Source: Anaeramoeba flamelloides
Lineage: Eukaryota; Metamonada; Anaeramoebidae
Direction of reading: 5' to 3'
NCBI GenBank assembly: GCA_027625915.1
Contig: JANTQA010000063.1
Location: 1,488,001-1,552,000, forward strand
Length of the DNA stretch: 64,000 bases
Shown here: positions 44,684 through 58,431 of the stretch, in pieces
Position numbering within the stretch: the first letter of the stretch is position 1
Layout of the letters: every line of letters starts with the position of its first letter
The notes under the pieces: generated by a model
The model's input: only the letters and a program-made list of their open reading frames with translations
What the model was told of the DNA's origin: nothing
Database searches by the model: none
Made by a program: the position numbers and the translations under genes

Positions 44684-45191
44684 TTAAAACAGAAAAAAAA
44701 ATTAAAGAACAAGCGCTAAATTGTTTATTTTGTTTTGTTTGCGAAATAAATACCAAAAAATGAGAAACATTTTATGTTTGCTAATTTACAAACAATCAAC
44801 TGACTTTTTCCAATATTGCACTCTTTTCAAAGCATTCTGACAATTTCCTAGCCTTTTAAACACTCTCAAATACCTTATAATCCGGAAAAGATTTATAAAA
44901 GTGAAATTATTTTGAAAAGTAAAAAGAACTTTTATAGCGCAGGATTTTCATCAAGAACTATTCATTTTCAACAAAAAATTCTCTCGATAATTCACTTTGT
45001 ACAGATCTTTCAAGAAATAAAAGTATAAATTTTGTCTCCAAAATGTAAAAAGGAAAAACTGTACTAAATCAAATTACTTAAAAAGATCTTACTTTTCAGT
45101 TTTAATTGGTGTTTTTTGACACTTTCGTCAAATTTCAAGTTTTACTAAGCAAAAAATATTTTGTTAATTTAAATATAAAATTTTTCGTTTA

Positions 45192-46055
45192 CCATTGTGA
45201 AAAAAATTTGGGTAATTAAAAAAAATTGGGTCAGTCAAAAATTTGTTTTCGTTTTTTAAATAATAAATATTAGCAAAATGGATTTTTGATCAAAATAAAA
45301 TTTTATGAACAAATCTTACATTTAAGTAAAACCAAAGTCACTATCAATAATAATTTTCAAAAGTAAAATTAAATTGTTGTATTTTGAGCTTTTAGAATTA
45401 CTATGGAACTCTAAAAAAAAAAATTTACTTTTAATTGTAAACTTTACTAAAAATAAGAGAACTATTTAATAGGAAATATTAAAATCTATTAATTCAATAA
45501 GATATTTATAATTGTTAATGAACGCAAATCTATCACGGTTAATCTTGAATGACCTTTTAAATCAAATTGAATAATAAAATCTTCCAAAAAAGCTGTTTTT
45601 TTGAAAGAGATTGTTTTCCACTAATGTTTACAATCAAAACTTCAAAATACCAAAATATCAAGATTTCAGAAACCATTTAAATTCTTAAAATCCCCATAGA
45701 CAAACCTTAATTTAAAATGGTTATTAATTTTTGGTTTTCCCAAACAATGATTAACTTGATCTTGGAATGTAATCTAATAAAAAAAAATCAACATTTTTAG
45801 TAAAGTTTACAATTAAATGTAAATTTTTGTTTTTTAGAGTTCCATAGTAATTCTAAAAGCTCAAAATACAACAAGATAATATTGTATTAGAAAATTATTA
45901 TTGATAGTGACTTTAGTTTTTGTTAAATGTAAGATTTGTTCATAAAATGTTACTTTGATCAAAATCCATTTTGCTAATATTTATTATTTAAAAAACGAAA
46001 ACAAATTTTTGACTGAACCAATTTTTTTTAATGACCCAAATTTTTTTCACAATGG
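45192..46055. mobile_element. Long-TIR element G (864 bp, Harbinger-like target)
   Basis: Terminal inverted repeats of about 260 bp, starting CCATTGTGAAAAAAATTTGG and ending AAATTTTTTTCACAATGG. Inner matches include GAGCTTTTAGAATTACTATG against CATAGTAATTCTAAAAGCTC. TTA lies directly outside both ends (45189-45191, 46056-46058). A 3 bp TTA/TAA target is characteristic of PIF/Harbinger elements, but no transposase is present. Arms differ by few substitutions and small indels, so the insertion looks fairly young. Confidence 0.85.
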
Positions 46056-47042
46056 TTATGAATTGGAAAATGACATGAATTATTTTTCTTTGGAGAATAC
46101 TTTGAAAAAATTTGTAATTTTCCATCTTGAAATATTCGGGATACAAATTATTTTCTTTTGTAGGGACAAATTCAATTTTAAATGGTGTTTCCAAACAATA
46201 TATTTTTTAATCCTCAAAATTAAAAATTTAATTTAAAGGGTTGTTTCTGAACTTTTCTTCTTTGATCATTCAGTTATTAGTTTTTTGAAAATTCTTTTGA
46301 CATTCAAGAATCGGGAAATTTCTTCCATTTTGTTGTTTGTTACCGTAAAAGTCAAAAAATTTTTTTTTTAACAGAATTATACAATTAATTTTTTGCTTTG
46401 AAAAAATTTATCTTTTTGATTTTACGATTGCAAAATTCCATAATTTAGAATTCAAAAGATAGAATTTATTCTTTGGAGTTTTTAAAAAAGATTTTGAAGT
46501 TTAAATGAAAAAATTTATAAATATAACTTCTTTTTGACAAAAGTGAAATTTGAAAATTATCATTATCGTTTCAGAATATCACTCTTAACACCGATTTTGA
46601 AAATCAGGAAAGAATCAAAAAAACATGAAAGAAGATTTTCTGGTTGATATACTGTGCGGAATAGAAAATATTAAAAGAACAAAAATCTTTAAAGTTAGTT
46701 AAGAAATCTACAAATCAAAAAATAGCTCAAAATTTGAATTTATTTTTCGTTGTTATGATTGACTCGTCTTTATAAAAGACACCATTTTAAATAATGTTTT
46801 TTTTTGGGATGGAAGAGATAGTTTAGATAATTGTTATCAAAAAATTTGGAAAATAATTAACCCAAATAATTTTTTTTGCAAAAAATATTTTTGATTGTAT
46901 TTGAGTAATAAAAGAAAACTATATTCAGGTCTTTTTCATTTATCTTCTTCAAAATTAGAGATTACCATAAAAATTAATTGTAATTTATAGACACTAATTA
47001 TTGGTTTTGTATTTTTTTATTCTATATACACTTTTATATATA

Positions 47043-47530
47043 GTAGGGAAAAAAATACCGGACATGAAAAAAATCCCGGACAAGATTTTTAATTGTGAAT
47101 ATTAGTAAAATTTTGTCTAATTTCAATGAAATCCTTATTATAAATAACCAATTTTTTTATGAGATTAGTAATAAACCTACCTAAAGTTCATCAAAGTAAG
47201 GTGTCTCTAGAATACTTGAGTAATTGTTTGATAGCCTAATGTTGATCAACTTTTTTTTGAAAAACAATCCAGTTTTATTGAGGTTTACTAGAGTTTGGAA
47301 AATGATAATTTTTCTTCTTGTTTTTTGATTGGTTGAATGGTGTTTTTGAACAACTGTGATTTCATCAATCATCATTCTAATAAGTGGGGGGTTATAATTG
47401 AAAAAGTTCGATTCTTAAAAAAAGGAATTTGATTGTAAATAGCTGAAATTACATAATAATTTTACTAATATTCACAATTAAAAATCTTGTCCGGGATTTT
47501 TTTCATGTCCGGTATTTTTTTCACTGCTCT
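47043..47530. mobile_element. TIR element B2 (~488 bp)
   Basis: Near-perfect inverted ends of about 65 bp: AATACCGGACATGAAAAAAA and TCCCGGACAAGATTTTTAAT on the left, mirrored by AAAATCTTGTCCGGGATTTT and CATGTCCGGTATTTTTTTCA on the right. The minus strand has a short frame (47375-47181) whose product aligns with one on the + strand of B3 (TNQK.R.KIIIFQTL.NL.K), so the two copies are inserted in opposite orientation. This is the best preserved B copy. Confidence 0.85.
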
Positions 47531-49432
47531 ACTCTTATTTTCCAATTACTAAATGAAAATTTTTATTTCAATTTTCAAAATAAATATTAATTATAAATGT
47601 TAAAATCAATTTAGCAAAGTAAAAATTTTGTCTTAGAGTTTAAATACGGAAGTTTAATTATTGTCCATAACATAATTTCTAAAAGATGTTTTAAAGATCT
47701 TTGGGTTTTCTAACAACTTTAACAGATAAAAATATTTTGGAAAATTCAAACTAAAAATTTTCATTTTTTAATGGGAAAATAATGGTATTCGACAAACAAA
47801 GAATCTCTAACAAAATATATTGTTTAGGGATTGAAAAACAATAATCAGACGAAATAAGAGCCCGTTTATAATTCTAATACCAGTATTTACAGTTTGTTAA
47901 ATAATCTGTGTTGACTTCAATAATTTTTTTTTTTCAACTTTTTAGCTGTTCTTTTGGAATATTATGGTTTTTAATTGTCCTTTTGAAAATTGTTCAATCA
48001 TGTTTTTCGTTTTTAATTGTTTTTATTGAAATTAACAATTTTCAAGAGTGTGTATATTTTTGAAAAAATAGTATAGTTTAATAATAATACTTTACATTCA
48101 TCCAGATATAACCAAAAAATTGTTTTCACAGAAACTCCAAGTATTTTTTTTTCTAATTGAATAAAAAACTCAAAGATCTTTTTGTAATCAATGAGAATTG
48201 ATATTTTTAGAGATCTAATTTGCTCTTTTCATTCCGAAAATTGTTGAAAAAAATTGATTTTTAAACTTTTTGGCCAATATACTGCTCAGGTAGAATTTTA
48301 ATGGTGTAAAAGTTCAGAAAATTCATTATTTTTCAATTCTGGAAATATTCCTTCATCTTGGATTCTTGGTTTGCCCAAAATATATCACCAGAAAGAATAA
48401 ATTAAATAAATAAATAAAGTTTACTAATTACAAGAGATGATTTTAAGGACTATTTATTAAAGGTAAAAATTGAAAATAAAGTGAAATTTTTAAATTGTAT
48501 ATTTTCTTAAAAACTAGAAAATTTAAGAAACCATTTTTGCACATTTAGATAGATACTAGCAAAACCGTTTTTTAGAAAATCTATTTCCTATTTTTCCTTT
48601 TTTTTTTTTATGATCAAATTGAAAGATTTTGGTATTGTGAATTTTGGTGACAAGTTTGTTTAAATTTGATTGGGTTAGTTCTTAAATAGGGTGAATGTAG
48701 TTGGAAGGTTGTGGAATTATGATTTGATAAAATACATTATTATTTATATTGTTTGATTGGGAAAGTACAAATGTACGAGACTTTATTTTTAAGGAACAAT
48801 AGAATAAATTTCAAAAACTTAATTAAAAGTAAAAAAAGATTCTTTAAAAAAAAAATAAAAATTATATACAAAAACAATACAAAAAAGTTTCAAAAACACC
48901 CATTAAAAAATCACCAGGGTTATTTAGCATGCTTTGTGATAAAATTGTTGTTGATTTCTAGTTTACTTCAAGATAATTTTCTGACTGTTCTTTAAAAAAA
49001 GAGCACAACAATATAAAGTTATGTGTAAATACCTAAAATTCTAATTTAAAAAAATTTTCTTATTGTTTAGAAAATAGTTAATTTTTTTGACAAATTTTTA
49101 AAATAAGATACTAATCAAGAAAAATCACTCTACCAAGTAATATAATATTAATTGTTAATATTTTAAATCCTCAATTTTGTCTTTGATCATTTATTTTTTT
49201 ACTTTATGACATCCCCTTACTTTTTATTTTTATAAGGTTTCGAATTAAAAATCTTGTATAACCTTTTTACGCATATTTCGCTTAATTTCTAAAAGTGTTT
49301 AAGATTTTTTTGAAGAATTGAAAATAATTCACTGATAAATCATTAGTGTTGGTTAGATTTTTAAAATGTGCATATGATTAATAAAATTAATTCTTTCGTA
49401 TATCTAAAACTCAATGGTGTATGATTGAATTA

Positions 49433-49628
49433 TGGAATCAGTTTTGCTTTTAAGACACAAACTTTGAACGAAATTTAAGGTAAAAAAAAATCTCAAATTA
49501 AGGCACAAAATTTGATATTTTATTTTTCACAATTTATTTTACTAGAATTTGAATTTTGTTCTTTAATTTGTGAGTTTTTGGGGATTAAATTTTGTTGAAG
49601 GTTTGTACTTTAAAAGTGGAACTGACTG
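49433..49628. mobile_element. TIR element D3 (196 bp)
   Basis: Lies between TA dinucleotides (49431-49432, 49629-49630). The right end AAAAGTGGAACTGACTG matches D1; the left end is slightly changed. Interior CTCAAATTAAGGCACAAAAT is shared with D1 exactly. Confidence 0.75.
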
Positions 49629-51207
49629 TACAATGCAGGACCAATCATGCCTTAACGAGGGCCTAAAACTTCTTATTCAATATTAAAAAAAAACTTGTTC
49701 CAAATTAAGCCCATTCTTATGTATTCTTGCTTTTAAATATTTCATACAATTCAATATTCCGATAGAGTACCTGGAATAAAACTAAATTTAAGGGTTAACT
49801 TCTTGATTCTTTGAGAAAATTATAAATTAGGAATAGATTTTGGTAAATACTTTTTGTACTTTTTTCAATAATTTTTTAAATTTTTTGTTTTTTTTATTCC
49901 AGAAAAGTCACATAATAATTATTTCTATTTTGCCTGATAAATTTTCATATTTGTACTTTCATTTTGCTCAGTTGTTTTTTTTAAAAAAATAGAACTTTGA
50001 AAAATCACTATATTAGTTTCGAATTGTTTATTTTATATTTCTTTCTTCATATAATTTATATAACTTTTTTCCTAAGAAAAAGGACCAAGACATTTAAAAA
50101 TGTATCATGGGGTGTTAAGTCTATAGTTTTATTTGAAAAAACACTGGAAAATATTTTTCTTGGTTTCTTTTCTGCAATTATGATAACACATACACTGCTT
50201 TGTTAGGAAATTATACCCCCAATAAGAACATTGTATGGATATTTGATTTAATTTTATTTAGATAATATTCTCAGTTGGTTCACCAATCTTACTATTGGAA
50301 TTGAACTTTCATAAGAACGATCCACATATTAAGTTCTCTAAGAATTGAAATATTATAAATTGAAAAAATGGTTTCAAAAATTCCTATAAAGGGGGTTGGT
50401 TCATTAATCCCATTTTGGAAATGTTGATTGTTGGCAAAGTTATTGAAAAAATGGTTTGCGGGATATCATATTATATTTAAAACTTTGATAACAAAATATC
50501 ATTCCTGGTTCTATTTGTAAAAAGTAAAATAATGTAATTCAGAGCCGAATCTTTAATTTTTCAAAAAATTGAAAAATTTTTTTTGATGGAATTTCTGGTT
50601 TTCAAAATTATGGTTTTCAATCTAGAAATGTGTTTCTGAGTTTGTTTAAAATTAATCCAAGAACAAAACCCAATATTAGTCCTATGAAGATCTATATTTT
50701 AAACCAATCAAATATTATTCAGGGTCCAAAAAAAAAGATCACCTTTTCATATAAATTTGTTGAAATTAAGAATGAAAAAAAAAAAAATTCGATCAAAATA
50801 TATTTTCAAAGATTTGCATTGCTTCTTGATTTTCGTAATTTTTATGAATCCAAACAAGTTATTACCTTGCATTTTTTGGACCATTGATATTTATTATTAT
50901 TTGACAAAAAACTTTTTTACAAATTTGCTTTCATAATTCAATTTTCAAATATTTTTATTAAGTGACTAGTCTATATTAAATTTTTTAGGTAAATTTAATA
51001 GAGATTTGTAATTTTTTTTGCCAATTACTTAGATTTGAAATCAAAGAGAAAAACTTCTTAATATAGTAATGAAATCTTGCTAAATGATATTCATTAAATT
51101 TAGTTATTGTTTTTATAGAAATAAAAAAATTTTTGCATTTTTTTCACTTTTTTGAAAGTTGCTTTTTTTTCAACTTTTCACAAAAATACAAAAAATAAAA
51201 AAAAATA

Positions 51208-51312
51208 TGAACAAGAAAGCAAAACCTTGTTATGTTTGTGGAAGACCTACAAAAAATAGTTTGAAAAATAAACCTGAAAAGGTTTTTTTGGATTTGCATA
51301 AAAACATAGTTT
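51208..51312 (+). other. Possible orphan first exon with CxxC motif
   Basis: An ATG frame of 35 codons encodes MNKKAKPCYVCGRPTKN followed by a basic stretch and LDLHKNI, ending at ATA|GTTTGA, a usable donor like others in this window. The CxxC-G-R-P composition is unlike the surrounding low-complexity translation and looks like half of a zinc-binding module. I cannot find a continuing exon, so this may be chance or the start of an unrecognised gene. Confidence 0.2.
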
Positions 51313-54300
51313 GATTCGAAAAAAATATACAATAAATGCTTTACTCTAAATAAAAGATTTTCTTTCTTTTCTTGTACCATTCTTTTTTTTCATGAATCTA
51401 CTTTTTGAGTTTACACTATTTTGTTTTTGTTGAATTTGGAGTTTTTTTAAGTATTCCAAAATTACCATCCCAAAAGTTTTTGTCAGAGTCAAAATAAATC
51501 AAAGAAAAGAATAAGAACTATTTTTGAAAAAAGTAATTATTGTTAAAACAAATTGAGTTCTTTATACATTCAAGTTGGATGAATAGAAGTGAAAGAGAGG
51601 TTATTCACCAGTTTTAAATTATTTTTTCGTTTTTAAAAATGAGAATAAATATTATTTTTGAGAAAATAATTAAATCCAAAATTAATCAAAAAATTCTCAT
51701 CCGTTTTAGATCTTTTTTCAAAAAAAAATTTTTAAAAGTCACTTTTTTTTGACAGAATTGTAAAATTTTAAAAAAACAAGAACTAAAAGTTCTAACATTG
51801 AAAAAACCTGTCTATTTTCAATTTTAAACATATTTCAAGATAAGGATTCCTTATTTAGTTATTGGAAAAAAAAAAAATTAATATAGACTAGTCCCTTAAA
51901 CAAAACCTAAATAAAGAATATAATCTTAAATATTAAAGAGAAATCGATTGAATTAAACTATTAAAAAAATTATAAAAGATTCAAACTGGTAAAAGAATAT
52001 TTTAGAAAAAATTTCAATCAGATTCAGAATTATTTTGAGTTTTCAATTTAATAGAAAATAAATAATTATATAATTAAATGAATTTGTCCAATAAATCTCA
52101 ATTTCTATAGGAGAATTCAAAAAATATCCTATTTTCTCAAATAAAACGATAATTAAATAAATTAAATGACAAATAGGAATTTTAAATATATTTTGGGAAT
52201 TCTTTGGAAATAAAATGTAATTTGTTTATCATAAATTTCCAAACAAAGGGTTCTCCCCATTTATATCTCAAAATAAAGCCAAGTAAAGATGAATTAATCA
52301 TAAGATTTTACAGATCAGATCAAAAAATAATTAATTTTTATTTATTTTTTCAAATCAATTTTTTCATTTTTTTAGTTTACATTTTTTAATATGTTTATGA
52401 ATATCATTTAGTCCAGGATATGTCACCAATGGTATTTATAAAATTACCATAATTTTGTTTAAAGAAATGATTTTAAAAGTCATTTTCGCATATATAGTGG
52501 TCTATAAAATTTTAAAATGTATTTATCTATTTAAAAATTATTCAAAATTTTATAATTTTAATAATTTTTGATCTTTGAAAAATTAAAAGAACATTTTTTG
52601 ATCTAAGAATTTTTGAAATTCTCATACAAAATGGTGTAAAACATAATTTTTTGTTTTTACATAATTTTCAAAAGTCAATATGCCTTTTACTTCCAGATAA
52701 ATAACTTGACTTCGACTTGCTGTAAAAGAAATTTTAGTGGTATTTTCGTGGACGCAATATGATTTTCATACCTATTCAAGGAAAATTTTGAAAATTTTGG
52801 TTTGTGGAAATGGCTCCATATCAAATTTGCAAGAATTTGAAAGAAAAAATCCAATTTTAAATTTAAATAAGATCTCTTGACCCAATATTCTATAAATACA
52901 AAAATGTGTTGCTGGTAATTAAAGTTTGCTTAGTGAAAATGAAAGAAAATTCATCGGGTGCATCATATTCAATTATGAGAAAATAAATTATTATTATTAT
53001 TATCATTTAATAAAACTTTAAAAAAAAAATACAACCAAAATATTGTTTGTGTATTTTTTTTGGTTTAATAGCTGATAAAAAAAGTCGGGTTGGGTGTAGT
53101 ATGAAACGGTTATCAATACTTTTTTTTCTTACTTTTTACTTTTTTCACATTTTTTTTTATCACTTCACATTTTTTGTACCGGGTATTTTTTTTTTTTGTT
53201 TTAATTTTCCAGCATTGACATGATTAGTTTCCATTTTATAGTTAATAACTACTTCATCTTTTTCCTTTTTAATTTTTCTAGCAAAAATAAAGAAACCTCT
53301 CCCGATAAAAAATGAAAAAAAATAAAAAAAAAACTATTTTTTATTATCTAAAATATCTTTTGAGACAAATTTCAAAAAGATATTTTTCAACTTTAAATTC
53401 TTTATATTGGTGATTGGAAGTTAAATTTTATTTTTAACTATTTATTTTTTTTTCAAAAATTCTCCAATTTTTTTATTACTATAGTCAAAATAAAGTATCT
53501 AGATAAGTTTTATAGGTATATCAAAATAAAATGTGTTTTTTTTTATATAAGGCCTGTAAAATTAACTGGTCAAAGAAACCAACAATAAACAATATTAAAA
53601 TATAGTATTGCTTTCTTAAAGTTCTATTATTTGAAAAAAAATTTTAAAAATAAAGGATCAAATTGTGAATTTTATCTCAAAAAAAATGAAATTTTGGAGA
53701 TTATTTCATTAAAAAAAAACAAAAAATCTATAAAAATTGAAAATTTTTAAAGAATTTTGAACAGATTGCATTTCTAATTTAAAATATACTTAATATATCA
53801 AGGAACTTTACCTTCAAAATTGATTTGGGTGTAGGTATAATATTGGGTGGTTAGAAGGATGTTCCTTTTAAACTTTTAGAAAACAAAAGTAAGGGTTATA
53901 TTGTGAAACACGGATCATGGTCGTTTGGAACGTATTATCTTGATCACTGTAATACAGGCATCTATATCAAATAAAAATATTTTTTTTGATAATATAAAAC
54001 TTGTTCTAAATACTATTTTCTGAAAAAAATTCATATTTTTAAAATATTGTTCCATTTTTCAAATCTTTGAAAAGTACTACATATTTTCAAATTATTTCCA
54101 AAAAAGAATTATCATCTGTATCATAAAAATCTTATAGATCTAAACAGCTTAAAGATTGACTCGTCAATTCTCAGGCTTCAAAATTGTAAAATATATTTCT
54201 TAAATGTGTCTCAAAATGTATATCAGTAGCTCAAAAAAATTCTGTTTTTTTACAAATAATGGATCATTTTTATTTGACAAAGTCTACAAATATTACTATT

Positions 54301-55466
54301 ATGTAAAGAGAATTTTTAGAAACAGTTGATCCATGAAGATTTAATGTAATTAATACCCAATTACCTGAATTACTTTAATTTTAGATTGAAATTTGGTAGA
54401 TTCTAATCCCTTAAATTTCAATAAAAATACAATTATTATCAAATTCTTTTTTCTCCATAATACCCCTCTATATTTTGAACTATTATTTGCAAACAAACAA
54501 AAAGATCAGTATTCTCATTCTGCTTTCCTAAAAAAGATTTTCCAAGATCATAGACAATTAGAAATTTGAAAAATTCTTAAATGAATCTTAAATTATTAAT
54601 TACCCTTTATGAATTCGAAGCTTTTGAAGATTTGTTTTAATTCTTGGGATGGTATGATTTTGAAAAAACTGGAGGAAAATTTTGTTTTTTTTGTTTTGCA
54701 ATAAAAAGTGATTTCAAAAAGCACAAATAAAATTATTCGAAGACTTTTGATTTCTTTGACGGTTTTTTATATTGCCTTATTAAAAAGTTGAAATTGAATA
54801 GTCTACTTTAGAAGAAGAAACAATAAAAACAAGAGTAGTAAACTAAAATAGCTCATAGCTATTAACCCTTAACAAATAAATAAAAATGTGAGAAATATTC
54901 TAAATTTACAAACTTACTTTTTTCGTCGATAGACGATCAATTGTGACCATTTGCGAGTAAGAGCACAAAATCAAAGATTAACCAATATTATTTATTATTT
55001 TATTTGTAATCCCAATTTTTTTAATTGTTACCTCTTTGAGTTTGCTTTTCACTCGAATTCAAAAAACGTCAATATTTTTTTCATTAAGAAATCAAAAGCA
55101 CAGTTGTTGACGAACTTGGTGGAATTAGTTTGAAAAACTCCCATAATAAAACTTTTTGTGTCAAGAATGATTTTTTATGAGTAAAAAATGTCTTTTAAAC
55201 CAATAAGAGCAAAGTGCCTTTTGTACACAACTCAAAAACAGGATCCAGTATCAAAAAACAACCTTTAGCAATCTTCAGAAAATATCATTTTTTTTAGAAA
55301 CATCTTTCTAAAAAGCAGACAAATGTGTCAATCTTGACATTTCAAAAGTTTTCTACATGATCTGAGACTTTAGATTATTAATTTTCTTATTTTGAAATAC
55401 CAATTTGAGAATTTTTTAAAACATAATTTTTAATTCTTATTTTTTCATTTCTTCGAACAATATTCA

Positions 55467-58291
55467 ATGAATAGATTCACTTCCAAGATCGTTCTTTTAG
55501 GCGATGCAGCGGTTGGGAAAACCTCACTTTTACAACGATTTGTTTCAGACAAATTCAGTCCGAACTCTATGAGTACTATCGGGGCAACATTCGTCAGTTA
55601 TGAAATTGATTTAAACGATTATTTTCTCGAGCTTCAAATATGGGTATGTTTTTATTCTTTTTCCTACCCTCTCTTTGTTTTTTGATCTTTTGTTTTTTTA
55701 AAAAAACACCAACAATTCTTTCTGGGTTTTGGGTTTTGGCTTTTCATAATAATGACAAACCCCAAAATATAGGAAGTGTACTATACCTGAACTGTTATTT
55801 GAATTTAAGGGAGGTATTGTCACCTAAAAAAATATAGACTTGGGCTTGAAATTTTGATCATACTATTTGTTTCTTTATTTATTGAGAGTAAAGAGGAATG
55901 AGTAATCAATTAAAATTTACTACGAAAAAAAAGAGAAGAAGAAAAATATTTAAAGTATCCAAATAAAAAAAATAATACTCCCTTTTGTTTTGTTAAATTA
56001 AAAAGTACCCAGTGTCGTTAGGTTTTTTTTAATTTCTTAAATTTTATTTTAATTTCTTAAATTAAAAAAAACCTCCATTAGCTTTTCCAAAATTCAAAAG
56101 AGTTTACTCCATTCTTTTTAATTCTGGAAAAGCTAGGCACTTGGCGACACTTATCTTTAAGTTTTTTTTAATTTTTGTTTTGATTAGAAAAACAATAGAT
56201 TTTTGAAACAAAAACAAAAAGTTAAAAAAACCCCCGTTAATTTTTCCCCGGATTTAAAAGAATCAATTAAAATCCAAGATTTCCCTCAATTCTTTCGAAT
56301 TCTGGACAACCTAGGCACTTGGCAGGACCTCACAGCACCCGGTGACAGTTTCCCGTTAGCTTTTCCAAAATTTAAAAGAAAAGAGTAAAATTAAAGATTT
56401 TTTAACTCTATTCATATTAAATTCCGAAAAATCATCGTTAGGTTTTTGATTTTTAGAAAATAAAAGAAAATTCAAGAAATTTTCTTTTTATTTATTAAAT
56501 CAAAAAAAAACCTGCCATTAGGTTTCCGAAATGAAATTTTTGTTTATATAAAAGATCGATAGATTTTCGTTAGTTTTTTTTTACTTTAGAAATAAACAGA
56601 AAATTTATTAAAATTTTCGGTTTATTTCTAAAGTAAAAAAAAAACCGAGAAAACTTCACAGATAAAATAAACAAAAATTAAAAAAATTAGTACACTTCAC
56701 AAATAAATAGAAAACTCAAAAAAAACTAACCAAAATTAATAAATTTTACAAATAAAATATCAAACCTCAAGAAAACGGCCCTTAGCTTTTCCAGAATTTA
56801 AAAGAACTGAGTAAAATTAAAGATTTTTCCCCATTCTTTTGATTTTTGGAAAAGTGCCCTTATGTTTTTTTTAATTTGAGAAATAAAAAGAAAAATCAGA
56901 AATTTTCTTTTTATTTATAAAATTAAAAAAAACCTAGGTACTTGACATAACCCGGCTGCACACACCATTAATGCATATGATGGTCAAGAACCAGATAAAA
57001 AGCTTGCTGATAATAAATAAAAATTCGACAATATGTGATTAATAATTGGATATCCCACTTTCATTAACTTTCTTGGAGTATTCTGTTTGTTTTTAAAAAA
57101 ACATAGATTTCCGGAATAATATAGTAAACCCCGAGAAAACCGCCATTAGTGTTTTTTAATTTTAGAAAAGAAAGAAAATTTTATTAAATTTTATTTTTCT
57201 TTCTTAAATTATAAAAAAAAAAAAAAAAAAACAGAGCATTCTCGGGAACTCTAAAACATTCATCGCGAATGCACATGTGGGGCAAGAACCCGATAAAAAA
57301 ATATCGGAAATAAAGAACAATTCTCAAATATATGATTAATAATTGATTTTTAGCTGTTTTTTTTTTTTTTTTTTATTCGATTTTATTTTTTATTTAAATT
57401 GTAAAAAATTAAGTCAATTTGTTGTCAATTTTCCTCTATTCTTTCAAGCAGACGATTTTTTTTTTTTTTAATTAACAACATCATGATAACAAAGATTGCA
57501 AGATTAATTTAAAATATTTTTAATTCGTAAAATGGATACAATCAAATTAAAATAAATGATTTAAACTATGATAACTGATCTATCATCTTATTATGGTTTT
57601 TAATTCGCATATGGATATTAATTTCTTGAAAAAAAATTTATAATAATATTAAAATTAACAAAACTAACAATTAGCATTTATTAAAATCAATTTATTTTCT
57701 ATTCTCTCATTTTCTACCAATTTAAAATTTACTTTAAATAGGACACAGCGGGACAAGAAAAATATCATTCTTTAACTCCAATGTAAATATTTTCCAATTG
57801 AATTCTACTATATTGATAATCTTTTTCGTTCTCCTTAATTTTTTGTAAAAAATAAATCCCCAATTTCCAAATTTAATATCAAAATATTTAGGTATTATCG
57901 GGGAGCGAAAGGCGCCATCATTGTTTATGATATTACAAATTATGAATCATTCGAGAGGGCTCGGAATTGGGTTCAAGAAATAAAATCTACTGGCAATACC
58001 ACCACAACAATTTTATTAGTAGGCAACAAAATTGACTTGGGATCAAGAGTTGTAAAACAAGAAGAAGCAGAGAAATTCGCTTCCAATGAAAAAATATATT
58101 TTATTGAAACTTCTGCGAAAACATCGAATGGTGTCCAAGAAGCTTTTATTACACTATCAAAAAATATTTCTATTTCTCGCCAAAATAAGAGTAGCACATT
58201 TCTTGAAATATCTGAAAAGGAAATTGATGTGGATGAAGTTATTGTTGATATCGAGAAAATTGGTCCAAGAAATTCACTTGGATGTTGTTAA
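55467..58291 (+). CDS. Rab-family small GTPase (Rab5/21-like), three exons
   Basis: Exons 55467-55643, 57742-57782 and 57892-58291 (618 nt, 205 residues). Donors GTATGT and GTAAAT, acceptors AAATAG and TTTAG; phases 0 and 2 agree. All GTPase motifs are present: GDAAVGKT (P-loop), TIGATF (switch I), DTAGQEKYHSLTPMYYRGA (switch II), NKIDL and ETSAK. The C-terminus is SLGCC, a double-cysteine geranylgeranylation signal. YHSLTPMYYRGA resembles Rab5/Rab21/Rab22 more than Rab1/8/11, suggesting an endosomal role, though paralogue assignment needs a tree. The catalytic glutamine is kept, so the protein should cycle normally. The first intron is 2.1 kb, the second 109 bp. Exon 2 is only 41 bp and encodes the switch II start. 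Confidence 0.95.
55644..57741 (+). other. 2.1 kb intron 1 of the Rab gene with hairpin cluster
   Basis: Between exons encoding ...LQIW and DTAGQ. From about 56000 to 57300 it is packed with inverted repeats and shared short motifs (see separate entry). No coding potential. Confidence 0.85.
56011..57300. repeat. Cluster of palindromic repeats in the Rab intron
   Basis: At least three hairpins: 56011-56151 (AGTGTCG...CGACACT with inner stems TTTAATTTCTTAAATT), 56568-56647 (TTTTACTTTAGAAATAAAC / GTTTATTTCTAAAGTAAAA) and 57151-57222. The motif TTAGCTTTTCCAAAATT recurs near 56078 and 56355, with a variant near 56776; CTAGGCACTTGGC recurs near 56133 and 56311. A degenerate pair around 56963-57000 and 57261-57297 shares GCAAGAACC-type blocks. 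It looks like serial insertion or copying of one foldback unit. Confidence 0.65.
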
Positions 58292-58386
58292 ATTACCTGT
58301 TTAATATCAAAGTTCTTGTAAACATCAGCGCATTTATATACATATATTTTATACATATACTTATATACACACATTTCTACACACAC

Positions 58387-58431
<45 letters not shown>

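Larger units (their letters stand above)
44684..55466. other. 10.8 kb intergenic region, largest gene-free stretch
   Basis: Lies between the divergently transcribed cyclin (-) and Rab (+) genes. It contains element G (45192-46055), B2 (47043-47530), D3 (49433-49628) and one possible small coding exon at 51208-51312. Open frames at 48753-48995, 50630-50887 and 52204-52389 are composition-driven and match nothing I know. No RNA gene is seen. Confidence 0.5.

Noticed and set aside
48753-48995. 80-codon plus-strand frame
   Set aside because: Starts at TTG, Lys/Asn/Ile composition follows base bias, no splice context or family match.
50630-50887. 85-codon plus-strand frame
   Set aside because: Composition-driven; no homologous block and no matching frame in any repeat copy.
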